From Paraburkholderia fungorum (GTDB lineage Bacteria; Pseudomonadota; Gammaproteobacteria; Burkholderiales; Burkholderiaceae), in assembly GCF_003610895.1 (NCBI RefSeq), contig NZ_MCAS01000025.1:36658-100657 (forward strand): 64,000 nt of DNA. Direction: 5' to 3'. A program made the translations under genes and the position numbers. Of this stretch, positions 1-8,001 are shown piece by piece. The number at the start of each line of letters is the position of its first letter. Positions within the stretch are counted from its first letter, which is position 1. A model generated the notes under the pieces. That model did no database searches. It had not been told where the DNA came from and saw nothing but the letters and a program-made list of their open reading frames with translations.

Positions 1-633
1 CGCATTGGAGGCGCCGGCCTGATCGGCGTCGCTCGCCCAGTCGAGCGGCAATTGCGCGGCGGCGGCCACCAGCTTGTTTTGCGCCTCGCCGGCCAGTGCG
101 GCGGGCGTGCTCTGGCCCGCCAGCCATTGCGCGAGATGGGATTCGTAAAACAGGCCGCTCTGGCCCACCGTCTGTTCGAGCGCGGCGGCGAGCGCGGCGA
201 CCGGCACCTGGGCTGCCGCGACATTGGTCGTGGCCGCGGTACCGGCGGCACCGGTGGCACCGGTGGCACCGGCAGTATTCGGATTGGCAGTGGCAGCCGC
301 GGGCGTGGCGGTCGTTTCGAAAAGCGGCAAAGCGCCGGCCTCGATGTCGAGCGCCGGTGCGGCCGGCCAGATCGGCGTCTGGCCGAGCACGGCCGGCGTC
401 GCTTCGCCGCCCGAATTCACAATCGCATTGAGCGTCAGCGCGACGGCGGACAGCGCGGTTTGCGCGGAAGCCGCAGGGGGCGCGGGGGGCGCAACGGGCG
501 TGGTGTTGAGAACCTCGGTATCGACGCCCGCCGCGCCGGTCTGCGAAGCCGTCGCACTGCCCGGCGCGAGATTGAGCAGACTGTCGACCCGGTTCGCGAG
601 CAACGAACTGACGACCGTGTCGATTCCGTTCAT
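1..633 (-). CDS. FliK-like flagellar hook-length control protein (partial, C-terminus outside window)
   Basis: The reading frame opens at ATG 631-633 and stays open to base 1, so at least 211 residues are present and the C-terminus is missing. The product starts MNGIDTVVSSLLANRVDSLL and is an Ala/Thr/Pro-rich, low-complexity export-substrate-like chain with a GATGATGA run encoded by a 9-bp repeat near 238-275. It lies 81 bp downstream of fliT on the same strand, probably the end of a fliS-fliT-fliK-like operon. The position and composition fit the second FliK-type protein that, as I recall, Burkholderiaceae carry here. The decisive C-terminal Flg_hook domain is outside the window, so the family call is an inference. 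The classical fliK is at 8002-9579. Confidence 0.55.
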   Translation of the reverse strand, partial: MNGIDTVVSSLLANRVDSLLNLAPGSATASQTGAAGVDTEVLNTTPVAPPAPPAASAQTALSAVALTLNAIVNSGGEATPAVLGQTPIWPAAPALDIEAGALPLFETTATPAAATANPNTAGATGATGAAGTAATTNVAAAQVPVAALAAALEQTVGQSGLFYESHLAQWLAGQSTPAALAGEAQNKLVAAAAQLPLDWASDADQAGASNA

Positions 634-714
634 ACCGATTCCTTGGTCACATTGGCCACGACACGCTCAAATATAGTCACGCGGACTCAGGCAGCGTGGT
701 GCCCGCGGGCGCCT

Positions 715-1041
715 TCAGCGCGCCCCGTAGAGTTCCTTGAGCACGCGTGTCGGCCGTCCGGCGAACAGCGCCGACAGATTGGCCATACGCGGATTCGCCA
801 GATCGCGGATCGCAGCGTCGTCGGCAAGAATCTGACGGATCAGCGCGTACTTGCGCAGGCGCTCCGCATCGTCCAGTCTGACGCCGGTGTCCGCGTCCTT
901 CAACGCGTCCACCAGATGCCGATATTCCTCCTGCATGTGGACCAGATCGCTCCACAAGGCGCGCCGGGCAGCCGTCAGCATGCGGCGGGAAATCGCTGCA
1001 ATCGCCTCGTAGCGGGCGAAATATTCTGCGTTCGATGTCAT
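715..1041 (-). CDS. fliT: flagellar protein FliT (export chaperone)
   Basis: 108-residue, mostly helical protein starting MTSNAEYFARYEAIAAISRR, the expected size for FliT. In enterics FliT is the cytoplasmic chaperone for the filament cap FliD and binds FlhDC to restrain class II transcription. I chose the ATG at 1039-1041 because it overlaps the fliS stop as ATGA (1038-1041), typical of translational coupling; an open frame 63 bp upstream lies inside fliS and is less likely. FliT is poorly conserved, so the call rests on size, helical character and the position after fliS. Confidence 0.8.
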   Translation of the reverse strand: MTSNAEYFARYEAIAAISRRMLTAARRALWSDLVHMQEEYRHLVDALKDADTGVRLDDAERLRKYALIRQILADDAAIRDLANPRMANLSALFAGRPTRVLKELYGAR

Positions 1042-1472
1042 CTCATGCTTTCCGCGGCCGGCTGAGCTGCCATCCGCGCGATCTCCGGGGCGATCCCGAT
1101 CCATGCTTCTTCGAGTGTCGCCAGCAGGCCATCGACCTCGACCAGCATCGCCTCGCTCTGATTTATATTGGCTTCGAGCAACCGGCGCGACATATAGGCA
1201 TATAGCGCGTCCAACCGCTCTGCAATCTCGCCGCCCACCTCAAGGTTCAGCGACAACTGCAGCCCGCTTTCGACGATCTGAATCGCCTTGCCGATCGCCT
1301 CGCCGCGAGCCGGCACATTGCCTTGCTGCAAATGCATGCGCGCTTGCGCGATCGCCTGCCGGGCGCCCTGATACAACATCACGATCAGACGATGCGGACT
1401 CGCGCCCATCACCCCTGTCTCGACGCCGACGCGCGCGTACGCGTTGGCTCCAGAGTGTCCTGGGGAAAACAT
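1038..1472 (-). CDS. fliS: flagellin export chaperone FliS
   Basis: 144-residue protein beginning MFSPGHSGANAYARVGVETG and containing the FliS signature region GASPHRLIVMLYQGA. FliS binds the C-terminal helix of flagellin in the cytoplasm, prevents premature polymerisation and delivers it to FlhA. The start at 1472 is preceded by a strong AGGAGG-type ribosome site (about 1479-1486), so the longer upstream frame is rejected. The gene is followed by fliT with an ATGA overlap. A sigma-28-like promoter lies 87 bp upstream (1559-1586), consistent with late expression alongside fliC. Confidence 0.95.
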   Translation of the reverse strand: MFSPGHSGANAYARVGVETGVMGASPHRLIVMLYQGARQAIAQARMHLQQGNVPARGEAIGKAIQIVESGLQLSLNLEVGGEIAERLDALYAYMSRRLLEANINQSEAMLVEVDGLLATLEEAWIGIAPEIARMAAQPAAESMR

Positions 1473-1558
1473 CGGCGCTCCTCCTTTCTTGCACTGCGGT
1501 TGGTCGTGGCTCCCCATCCGGGCACGCTGCCGCGCCCAGGATTTCTGCCTATACCTGG

Positions 1559-1586
1559 TTATCGGATAGGCAGCGGGAAAGCTTTA
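1559..1586 (-). promoter_or_regulatory. sigma-28 (FliA) promoter for fliS-fliT
   Basis: Read on the minus strand the site is TAAAGCTT, 12 bases, then TCCGATAA. It matches the FliA consensus TAAAGTTT-N11-GCCGATAA at 7 of 8 positions in each box, but the spacer is one base longer. It lies 87 bp upstream of the fliS start inside the 298-bp fliE-fliS intergenic stretch (1473-1770), which otherwise holds no gene I can support. Confidence 0.6.
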
Positions 1587-1770
1587 GGCCGATGTAAGGA
1601 GGATTAAGGGGCCGATCGCGGCGATATCACACCGTGCGCGGCGAGGCCGCCCGCCATGCAGCGCCACGAGGGCGCCAGGCGGATCGTCCTGCCGTGCGAG
1701 CGCACAGCGTTGCATCCGGGCGCGTGCGTGCATTCGGGCTGGCGGAGCAGCGCTGCCGCCCGAATTGCAC

Positions 1771-2106
1771 TCACACCGACATCTGCATGATGTCGTTGTA
1801 GGCCGAGACCAGTTTGTTGCGCACCTGCAGCCCGAACTGGAAGCCGACGTTGGCCTTCTGCATATCGACCATCACGTCGTTCAGCGAGACATTGGACGCG
1901 CCGAGTTCGAACGCCTGCGATTCGCCGACCGCCTTGGTCTGATCGCCGCTGATCTTGTCCAGCGACGCCTTGAGCGCCGAGGCGAACCCACTGGCCGTCG
2001 CCGCGCCGGACTGGTCGGCCACCGGGCTGTTGCCGCCGGTCGCTTGCGCCGCCATCGACTGCATCTGCTGCAGCGCCGACGTCAGCGGGTTTACGGGCAA
2101 AGTCAT
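1771..2106 (-). CDS. fliE: flagellar hook-basal body complex protein FliE
   Basis: 111-residue protein starting MTLPVNPLTSALQQMQSMAA with the conserved FliE C-terminus (SLNDVMVDMQKANVGFQFGLQ... RNKLVSAYNDIMQM). FliE is the periplasmic adaptor joining the MS ring to the proximal rod and the first rod-type export substrate. The chosen ATG at 2104-2106 is preceded by GGAG (about 2115-2118) and gives the normal family length; an upstream in-frame ATG at 2166 would add 20 unlikely residues. The gene is transcribed divergently from fliF; the shared 237-bp region contains a candidate FlhDC box. Confidence 0.96.
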   Translation of the reverse strand: MTLPVNPLTSALQQMQSMAAQATGGNSPVADQSGAATASGFASALKASLDKISGDQTKAVGESQAFELGASNVSLNDVMVDMQKANVGFQFGLQVRNKLVSAYNDIMQMSV

Positions 2107-2192
2107 GTTCTCTCCAGGGAATGACGACCGGCATGCCGGAAACCGCACCGATCTGGACGAAAGCATAGCAGTGGGTCCTCAGGGAAAGCCCC

Positions 2193-2226
2193 GAAACTAG
2201 GGGGGAAACCCGGCTCTATTCAAGCA
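2193..2226. promoter_or_regulatory. candidate FlhDC-binding site, fliE/fliF divergent promoter region
   Basis: The element reads CGAAACTA, then GGGGGGAAACCCGG, then CTCTATTC. The same layout, with an A/T-rich half-site on each side of a CCGGG/AAA/GGGGG core, recurs at 27936-27965 (flgB/flgA) and 38901-38932 (flhB). These three places are the class II promoters controlled by FlhDC in enterics. In this copy the core is in the opposite orientation. It lies about 87 bp from the fliE start and 118 bp from the fliF start. The assignment to FlhDC is an inference. Confidence 0.5.
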
Positions 2227-2343
2227 ATCGGGTTGAGCGGCGCTGCGGATAATTTCAATGGTGAAAGTCTCTGTCCGCACGCCTGCCGACCCTCGGTGCG
2301 CTCAAGCGGCAGAACGCAAAGGCATCCCGGAGATACCCGACGC

Positions 2344-4137
2344 ATGGATTCGTCAGCCAACTCTTTGATCAACCCCGACGCCCGCATGGGCCTCGCCGGC
2401 GCGCAGCCGGGCGCCGGTGCGGCCGGCACCGGCCAGGGCGGCGGCGCCGCGGACCTCGGCGGCCTGGGGGGCAACCTGGGCGGCAATTTCGGCCAGCGTC
2501 TGTCGGGTCTCGCGCAAATGCGCGGCAACCCGCGCGCACCGCTGATTTTCGCGGTGGCGCTGCTGGTCGCGATCGTCGCGGGTCTGTTCCTGTGGTCGCG
2601 CGCACCGGACTACAAGGTGCTCTACAGCAACCTGTCGGACCGCGACGGCGGCGCCATCATCACCGCGCTGCAGGCGGCCAACATCCCCTACAAGTTCTCC
2701 GACGCCGGTGGCGCGATCCTCGTGCCGTCCGAGCAGGTGCATGAAATGCGTCTGCGTCTGGCTGCGCAAGGTCTGCCCAAGAGCGGTTCGGTCGGCTTCG
2801 AACTGATGGACAACCAGAAGTTCGGCATCAGCCAGTTTGCCGAACAGATCAATTACCAGCGCTCCCTGGAAGGTGAACTGGAGCGCACGATCGAGTCGAT
2901 TTCGTCGGTGAAATCGGCGCGCGTGCATCTGGCCATTCCGAAGCCTTCGGTGTTCGTGCGCGACAAGGAAGCGCCGTCGGCCTCCGTGCTGGTCAACCTT
3001 TATCCGGGCCGTGCGCTCGATGAAGGCCAGGTGCTGGCGATCACCCATATGGTGTCGTCGGCGGTGCCGGACATGCCGGTGAAGGGCGTGACCATCCTCG
3101 ATCAGGACGGCAACCTGCTGACACAGCCGTCCACCGGCAGCGGTCTGGACGCCTCGCAACTCAAGTACCGCCAGCAGATCGAGCGCAGCACCCAGCAACG
3201 CATCGACGCGATCCTCTCGCCGCTGTTCGGTTCCGGCAACGCGCACTCGCAGGTCAGCGCCGATATCGACTTCTCGCGCAGCGAGCAGACCTCGGAAAAC
3301 TACGGCCCGAACGGCAGCCCGCAGCAGGCGGCGATCCGCAGCCAGCAAACCAGCAGCGCCACCGAAATGTCGCAAGCCGGCGCCTCGGGCGTGCCGGGTG
3401 CGCTCTCGAACCAGCCGCCGCAACCGGCTTCAGCGCCGATCACGGCGGGCAACGGCGCAAGCGGCGTGACCACCACGCCGGTCAGCGACCGCAAGGATTC
3501 GACCACCAACTACGAACTCAACAAGACCGTGCAGCATCTGGAGCAGCCGATGGGCGGCATCAAGCGTCTGTCGGTGGCGGTGGTGGTCAACTATCTGCGG
3601 GTGGTCGACGCCAAGGGTCACGCGACGATGCAGCCGGTCAGCGCCGACAAGCTCGCGCAGGTCAATCAGCTGGTGAAGGACGCGATGGGTTTCGACCAGG
3701 CGCGCGGCGACTCGGTCAACGTGGTCAACAGCCCGTTTACCGCCGACATCGACCCGGACGCCGACCTGCCGTGGTGGCGCACGCCGGACATGATCGCGCT
3801 CGCCAAGCAGCTCGCGACCTACCTCGGCATCGGCGCAGTCGCCCTGTTCCTCTACTTCGTGATGGTGAAACCGGCTCTGCGCCGCGCCTTCCCGCCGCCG
3901 GAGCCGGCCGCCGCCGCGGCACTGCCGTCGCCGGACGAACCGATCCTGCTGGACGGCATTCCGGCCGCCGAGCGTGTCACCGCCGTCACGGAAATGGAAA
4001 GCGACAGCGAGCTGCTGGCATTCGAAAACGAGAAACACAAATACGAACGGAATCTGGAATTCGCGCGCAACATTGCCCGCCAGGATCCGAAGATTGTCGC
4101 AACTGTCGTGAAAAATTGGGTGTCTGATGAGCGCTGA
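2344..4137 (+). CDS. fliF: flagellar MS-ring protein FliF
   Basis: 597 residues from ATG 2344 (GGAGA at 2329-2333 upstream). FliF forms the MS ring in the inner membrane, housing the export gate and the mounting ring for FliG. The N-terminal Gly-rich region is followed by a membrane segment (about residues 62-82, APLIFAVALLVAIVAG), the periplasmic ring-building motifs, a Ser/Gln-rich variable segment (about 340-400), a second membrane segment (about 485-505, YLGIGAVALFLYFVMV) and a cytoplasmic tail that binds FliG. The tail overlaps fliG by 11 bases. An upstream in-frame start at 2233 would add 37 non-conserved residues and is rejected. It is first in the fliFGHIJK operon. Confidence 0.97.
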   Translation: MDSSANSLINPDARMGLAGAQPGAGAAGTGQGGGAADLGGLGGNLGGNFGQRLSGLAQMRGNPRAPLIFAVALLVAIVAGLFLWSRAPDYKVLYSNLSDRDGGAIITALQAANIPYKFSDAGGAILVPSEQVHEMRLRLAAQGLPKSGSVGFELMDNQKFGISQFAEQINYQRSLEGELERTIESISSVKSARVHLAIPKPSVFVRDKEAPSASVLVNLYPGRALDEGQVLAITHMVSSAVPDMPVKGVTILDQDGNLLTQPSTGSGLDASQLKYRQQIERSTQQRIDAILSPLFGSGNAHSQVSADIDFSRSEQTSENYGPNGSPQQAAIRSQQTSSATEMSQAGASGVPGALSNQPPQPASAPITAGNGASGVTTTPVSDRKDSTTNYELNKTVQHLEQPMGGIKRLSVAVVVNYLRVVDAKGHATMQPVSADKLAQVNQLVKDAMGFDQARGDSVNVVNSPFTADIDPDADLPWWRTPDMIALAKQLATYLGIGAVALFLYFVMVKPALRRAFPPPEPAAAAALPSPDEPILLDGIPAAERVTAVTEMESDSELLAFENEKHKYERNLEFARNIARQDPKIVATVVKNWVSDER

Positions 4138-5122
4138 AGGCGTAATGAAGAGCGCGCTCCTGCTGATGTCGATCGGCGAGGAAGAAGCCGCGCAGGTGTT
4201 CAAATTCCTCGGGCCGCGTGAGGTTCAGAAGATCGGCGTGGCGATGGCCGCGCTGAAGAACATCACGCGCGAGCAGATCGACGAAGTCCTGCAGGAGTTC
4301 GTGCGCGAGGCCGAGAAACACACGGCGCTGTCGCTCGATTCGAGCGACTACATCCGTTCGGTGCTGACCAAGGCGCTCGGCGACGACAAGGCCGGCGCGA
4401 TCATCGACCGGATTCTGCAGGGCAGCGATACCAGCGGGATCGAAGGCCTCAAGTGGATGGACTCCGCGGCGGTGGCCGAGCTCATCAAGAACGAACACCC
4501 GCAGATCATCGCGACCATCCTGGTTCACCTGGACCGCGATCAGGCTTCGGAAATCGTCGCCTGCTTCACGGAGCGTCTGCGCAACGACGTGCTGCTGCGG
4601 ATCGCCACGCTCGACGGCATTCAGCCGGCCGCGCTGCGCGAACTCGACGATGTGCTCACCGGCCTTCTGTCCGGCAGCGACAACCTGAAGCGCAGCCCGA
4701 TGGGCGGTATCCGCACGGCGGCCGAAATTCTCAACTTCATGTCGAGCAACCATGAAGAAGGCGTCATCGAAAATGTTCGCCAGTACGACGCCGAACTCGC
4801 GCAGAAGATCATCGATCAGATGTTCGTCTTCGAGAACCTGCTCGATCTGGAAGACCGTGCGATCCAGTTGCTGCTGAAGGAAGTCGAGTCCGAGGCGCTG
4901 ATCATCTCGCTGAAGGGCGCGCCGCCCGCGTTGCGCCAGAAGTTCCTCTCGAACATGTCGCAGCGTGCCGCCGAACTGCTTGCCGAAGACCTCGATTCGC
5001 GCGGCCCGGTGCGCGTCTCCGAAGTCGAGACGCAGCAGCGCCGCATCCTGCAAATCGTGCGCAATCTGGCGGAAAGCGGCCAGATCGTGCTAGGCGGCAA
5101 GGCGGAAGATGCCTATGTCTGA
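4127..5122 (+). CDS. fliG: flagellar motor switch protein FliG
   Basis: 331 residues, the standard length. FliG sits on the cytoplasmic face of the MS ring, couples to MotA for torque and to FliM for switching. The N-terminal FliF-binding domain begins MSAEGVMKSALLLMSIGEEE; the middle domain has the EHPQ motif (IKNEHPQIIATILVHL, about residues 120-136); the C-terminal domain carries the charged torque helix ending EDLDSRGPVRVSEVE, the residues that contact MotA. The start overlaps the fliF stop and the gene's 3' end overlaps fliH, consistent with coupled translation. Confidence 0.98.
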   Translation: MSAEGVMKSALLLMSIGEEEAAQVFKFLGPREVQKIGVAMAALKNITREQIDEVLQEFVREAEKHTALSLDSSDYIRSVLTKALGDDKAGAIIDRILQGSDTSGIEGLKWMDSAAVAELIKNEHPQIIATILVHLDRDQASEIVACFTERLRNDVLLRIATLDGIQPAALRELDDVLTGLLSGSDNLKRSPMGGIRTAAEILNFMSSNHEEGVIENVRQYDAELAQKIIDQMFVFENLLDLEDRAIQLLLKEVESEALIISLKGAPPALRQKFLSNMSQRAAELLAEDLDSRGPVRVSEVETQQRRILQIVRNLAESGQIVLGGKAEDAYV

Positions 5123-5792
5123 TCAGAACTCCACGGCGAAGGAAAGCCTCTCGGCCTACCAGCGCTGGGAGATGGCTTCGTTCGACCCGGTACCGCCGGC
5201 GCCGCCCGAACCCGAAGTCGACGACGGCGCGTTCGAAGCCGAGCTCGAACGTGTACGCGACGCCGCGCATGCGCAGGGCATCGCAACGGGGCACGTGGCC
5301 GGGCAAGCGCTCGGTTATCAGGCGGGTTACGAGCAGGGTCATGCGCAAGGGTTCGAGCAGGGTCAAAGCGAAGCGCGCGAAGAAGCGGCGCGTCTCGCCG
5401 CACTGGCCGAGACCTTCAAGGCGGCGCTCGACGGCGCGCAAGGCGCGATCTCCGAGACGCTGGTCGCGCTGGCGCTGGACATCGCCCAACAGGTTGTGCG
5501 CCAGCATGTTCAGCACGATCCGACCGCGCTGATTGCCGCCGCGCGTGAGGTGCTGGCCACCGAACCGGCGCTGGTCGGCGCCCCGGCGTTGATCGTCAGC
5601 CCCGCCGACCTGCCGGTCGTCGAGGCCTATCTGATGGAAGAATTGCAAACGCGCGGCTGGACCGTGCGGACCGATCCGGCGGTCGAGCGCGGCGGCTGTC
5701 GCGCGCAGGCCGGCACCGGCGAGGTCGACGCCGGCATCGACACGCGTTGGGAGCGCGTCGCCGCCGCGCTCGGCAAGGTGAGCACATGGTGA
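5115..5792 (+). CDS. fliH: flagellar assembly protein FliH (export ATPase regulator)
   Basis: 225 residues from ATG 5115; a second ATG two codons earlier (5109) is possible, but GGAAG at 5104-5108 is better spaced for 5115. FliH is the cytoplasmic stator and negative regulator of the FliI ATPase, related to V/F-type ATPase peripheral-stalk subunits. The middle of the protein shows the typical Gly-every-fourth-residue segment (AGQALGYQAGYEQGHAQG), the GxxxG repeats characteristic of FliH, followed by the VALALDIAQQVVRQ helix of the family. It overlaps both fliG and fliI. Confidence 0.95.
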   Translation: MSDQNSTAKESLSAYQRWEMASFDPVPPAPPEPEVDDGAFEAELERVRDAAHAQGIATGHVAGQALGYQAGYEQGHAQGFEQGQSEAREEAARLAALAETFKAALDGAQGAISETLVALALDIAQQVVRQHVQHDPTALIAAAREVLATEPALVGAPALIVSPADLPVVEAYLMEELQTRGWTVRTDPAVERGGCRAQAGTGEVDAGIDTRWERVAAALGKVSTW

Positions 5793-7489
5793 AGCCCACG
5801 CTCGAAGACATCCGCGCCAGCGATCTGACGCCGCTCGAGCGCGAGCTGGCGCTGGCGTCGTTCGGCGCCGAGGCGCTGGCGGATACACCACCTGCGCTCA
5901 CGCCGGCGGCCGCCGCGGTCGCGGCCATTGAAGCCGCCTTGCGGGAACCCGGTCACGGCCATCCAGGCGCGGGGGCACCGGCGAAAAACGCGCCAAAGAG
6001 CACGGCGGTGAGCCATGAATCCGCTGCCGCAGATGCCGCCTCAAATGCCACTTCTTCGAGTCCCGCTTCCACCCTTGCGCCTGTCGCCCCGTACGACCCC
6101 GCGCTCGATAGCAACCCGCACATGCAAGCCTGGCGCAGCCGTCTCGACGCGCTGCGCGAGCGCAACGCGATCGCCAAACCGATGCGGGCCTGCGGACGGT
6201 TGACCCGCGCCGCCGGTCTGGTGCTCGAAGCGGTCGGCTTGCGCCTCTCGGTGGGCGCCGAAGTGATGATCGAACTGCCGCGCGGCAGTTCGCTGCCGAT
6301 GGCCGAAGCCGAAGTAGTCGGCTTCTCCGGCGACAAACTGTTTCTGATGCCGACCACTGAAGTGATCGGCCTGCTGCCCGGCGCGCGCGTGTACCCGCTC
6401 GAAAGCGCGCCGATTGCCGATCCGATGGCGGGCGCCAAGCGTCTGCCGGTCGGCTGGGAACTGCTGGGGCGCGTGCTGGACGCGTCCGGCCGCCCGCTCG
6501 ACGGACTCGGCCCGCTCGGCGCGCATGCCGACGCGCCGTTGTCCTCGCCGGTCATCAACCCGTTGAATCGCGAGCCGATCCACAAGGTGCTCGACGTCGG
6601 CGTACGCGCGATCAACGCGCTCCTGACTGTGGGCCGCGGCCAGCGCATGGGCCTGTTCGCCGGTTCGGGGGTGGGTAAATCGGTGCTGCTCGGCACGATG
6701 GCGCGCTACACCAGCGCCGAGGTGATCGTAATCGGCCTGATCGGCGAACGCGGTCGCGAAGTAAAGGAATTCATCGAGCAGATTCTCGGCGAGGAGGGTC
6801 TGGCGCGCTCGGTCGTGATCGCCGCGCCGGCCGACGTCTCGCCGCTCCTGCGGATGCAGGCCGCCTCGTATTCGACCTCGCTCGCCGAATACTTCCGCGA
6901 TCAGGGCAAGCACGTGCTGCTGCTGATGGATTCGCTGACCCGCTACGCGATGGCTCAGCGCGAGATCGCCCTGGCCGTGGGCGAACCGCCCGCCACCAAG
7001 GGCTATCCGCCTTCGGTGTTCGCCAAACTGCCGGCGCTCGTCGAACGGACCGGCAACGGTCCGGCGGGCGGCGGTTCGATTACCGCGTTCTACACCGTGC
7101 TGACCGAAGGCGACGACCAGCAGGACCCGATCGCCGACTCCGCGCGCGCGATTCTCGACGGCCACATCGTGCTGTCGCGCTCGCTCGCCGAGGCCGGCCA
7201 CTATCCGGCGATCGACATCGAAGCGTCGATTAGCCGGGCAATGACCGCGCTGATCGACGATAACCATCTCGAGAAAACGCGTATGTTCAAGCAGATGCTG
7301 TCGCGCTACCAGCGCAACCGCGATCTGATCAATGTCGGCGCCTATTCGAGCGGGCGCGACGCCCTGCTTGACCGCGCGATTGCGTTGTATCCGAGGATGG
7401 AAGCGTTTTTGCAGCAGGGTTTCCGCGAATGTGCGAACTTTGAACCGAGTCTCGAGATGCTTGACGCTCTGTTTGCCCAAGGAGGCTGA
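5786..7489 (+). CDS. fliI: flagellum-specific ATP synthase FliI (export ATPase)
   Basis: 567 residues from ATG 5786, which overlaps the fliH stop. FliI is the hexameric ATPase of the flagellar type III secretion apparatus. Walker A is AGSGVGKS at residues 292-299; the Walker B region is HVLLLMDSLTRYAMAQRE. The protein is about 110 residues longer than enteric FliI because a Pro/Ala/Ser-rich linker separates the N-terminal FliH-binding segment (MVKPTLEDIRASDL) from the conserved core that starts near MQAWRSRLDALRERN. An upstream in-frame start at 5747 lies in fliH and is rejected. Confidence 0.97.
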   Translation: MVKPTLEDIRASDLTPLERELALASFGAEALADTPPALTPAAAAVAAIEAALREPGHGHPGAGAPAKNAPKSTAVSHESAAADAASNATSSSPASTLAPVAPYDPALDSNPHMQAWRSRLDALRERNAIAKPMRACGRLTRAAGLVLEAVGLRLSVGAEVMIELPRGSSLPMAEAEVVGFSGDKLFLMPTTEVIGLLPGARVYPLESAPIADPMAGAKRLPVGWELLGRVLDASGRPLDGLGPLGAHADAPLSSPVINPLNREPIHKVLDVGVRAINALLTVGRGQRMGLFAGSGVGKSVLLGTMARYTSAEVIVIGLIGERGREVKEFIEQILGEEGLARSVVIAAPADVSPLLRMQAASYSTSLAEYFRDQGKHVLLLMDSLTRYAMAQREIALAVGEPPATKGYPPSVFAKLPALVERTGNGPAGGGSITAFYTVLTEGDDQQDPIADSARAILDGHIVLSRSLAEAGHYPAIDIEASISRAMTALIDDNHLEKTRMFKQMLSRYQRNRDLINVGAYSSGRDALLDRAIALYPRMEAFLQQGFRECANFEPSLEMLDALFAQGG

Positions 7490-7491
7490 CG

Positions 7492-7941
7492 ATGGCGAAA
7501 CACTTTCCGATCAAGACACTTATTGGCCTCGCGCAGGACGATGTGGATGCGGCCGCGCAACGTCTGGGCCGCGCGCAGCGCGAGCGTAACGACGTGCAGT
7601 CGCAACTCGACTCGCTGGTGCAGTATCGGGACGAGTATCACGCGCGTTTCACGGCAACCGCCCAGACTGGCATGCCGGCCGGCAACATGCGCAATTTCCA
7701 GGCGTTCATCGACACGCTCGACGCCGCCATCGAGCAGCAGCGCAACCTGCTGGTGACGGCCAACGCACGCGTCGAGGCGGCCAAGCCCGACTGGCAGCGC
7801 CAGAAGCAGAAGCTCGGCTCGTATGAAGTGCTGCAGGCACGCGGCGTCGCCAGCGAAGCGAAAACCGCTGCGCGGCGCGATCAGCGCGACGCCGACGAAC
7901 ATGCCGCCCGCATTCTGAGGATGCGTGCCGAGGGCGTTTGA
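7492..7941 (+). CDS. fliJ: flagellar export protein FliJ
   Basis: 149-residue helical protein MAKHFPIKTLIGLAQDDVDAA, preceded by a strong AAGGAGG site just after the fliI stop. FliJ forms the central coiled-coil stalk of the FliI hexamer, resembling the F1 gamma subunit, and escorts empty export chaperones to FlhA. The sequence is dominated by two long Gln/Arg/Ala-rich amphipathic helices, as expected. It sits in the conserved fliH-fliI-fliJ order. Confidence 0.93.
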   Translation: MAKHFPIKTLIGLAQDDVDAAAQRLGRAQRERNDVQSQLDSLVQYRDEYHARFTATAQTGMPAGNMRNFQAFIDTLDAAIEQQRNLLVTANARVEAAKPDWQRQKQKLGSYEVLQARGVASEAKTAARRDQRDADEHAARILRMRAEGV

Positions 7942-8001
7942 CGCGCCCGGGCGCCGCCCCGATGACCGAACACCCCGTTTGACGGATTGACAGGATTCCC
8001 T

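Noticed and set aside
3986..5053. Long minus-strand frame opposite fliG (and similar antisense frames opposite fliF, fliI, flhA, cheA, motA)
   Set aside because: High GC makes long antisense frames common; these are Arg/His-rich, match no family I know and lie fully inside well-identified genes.
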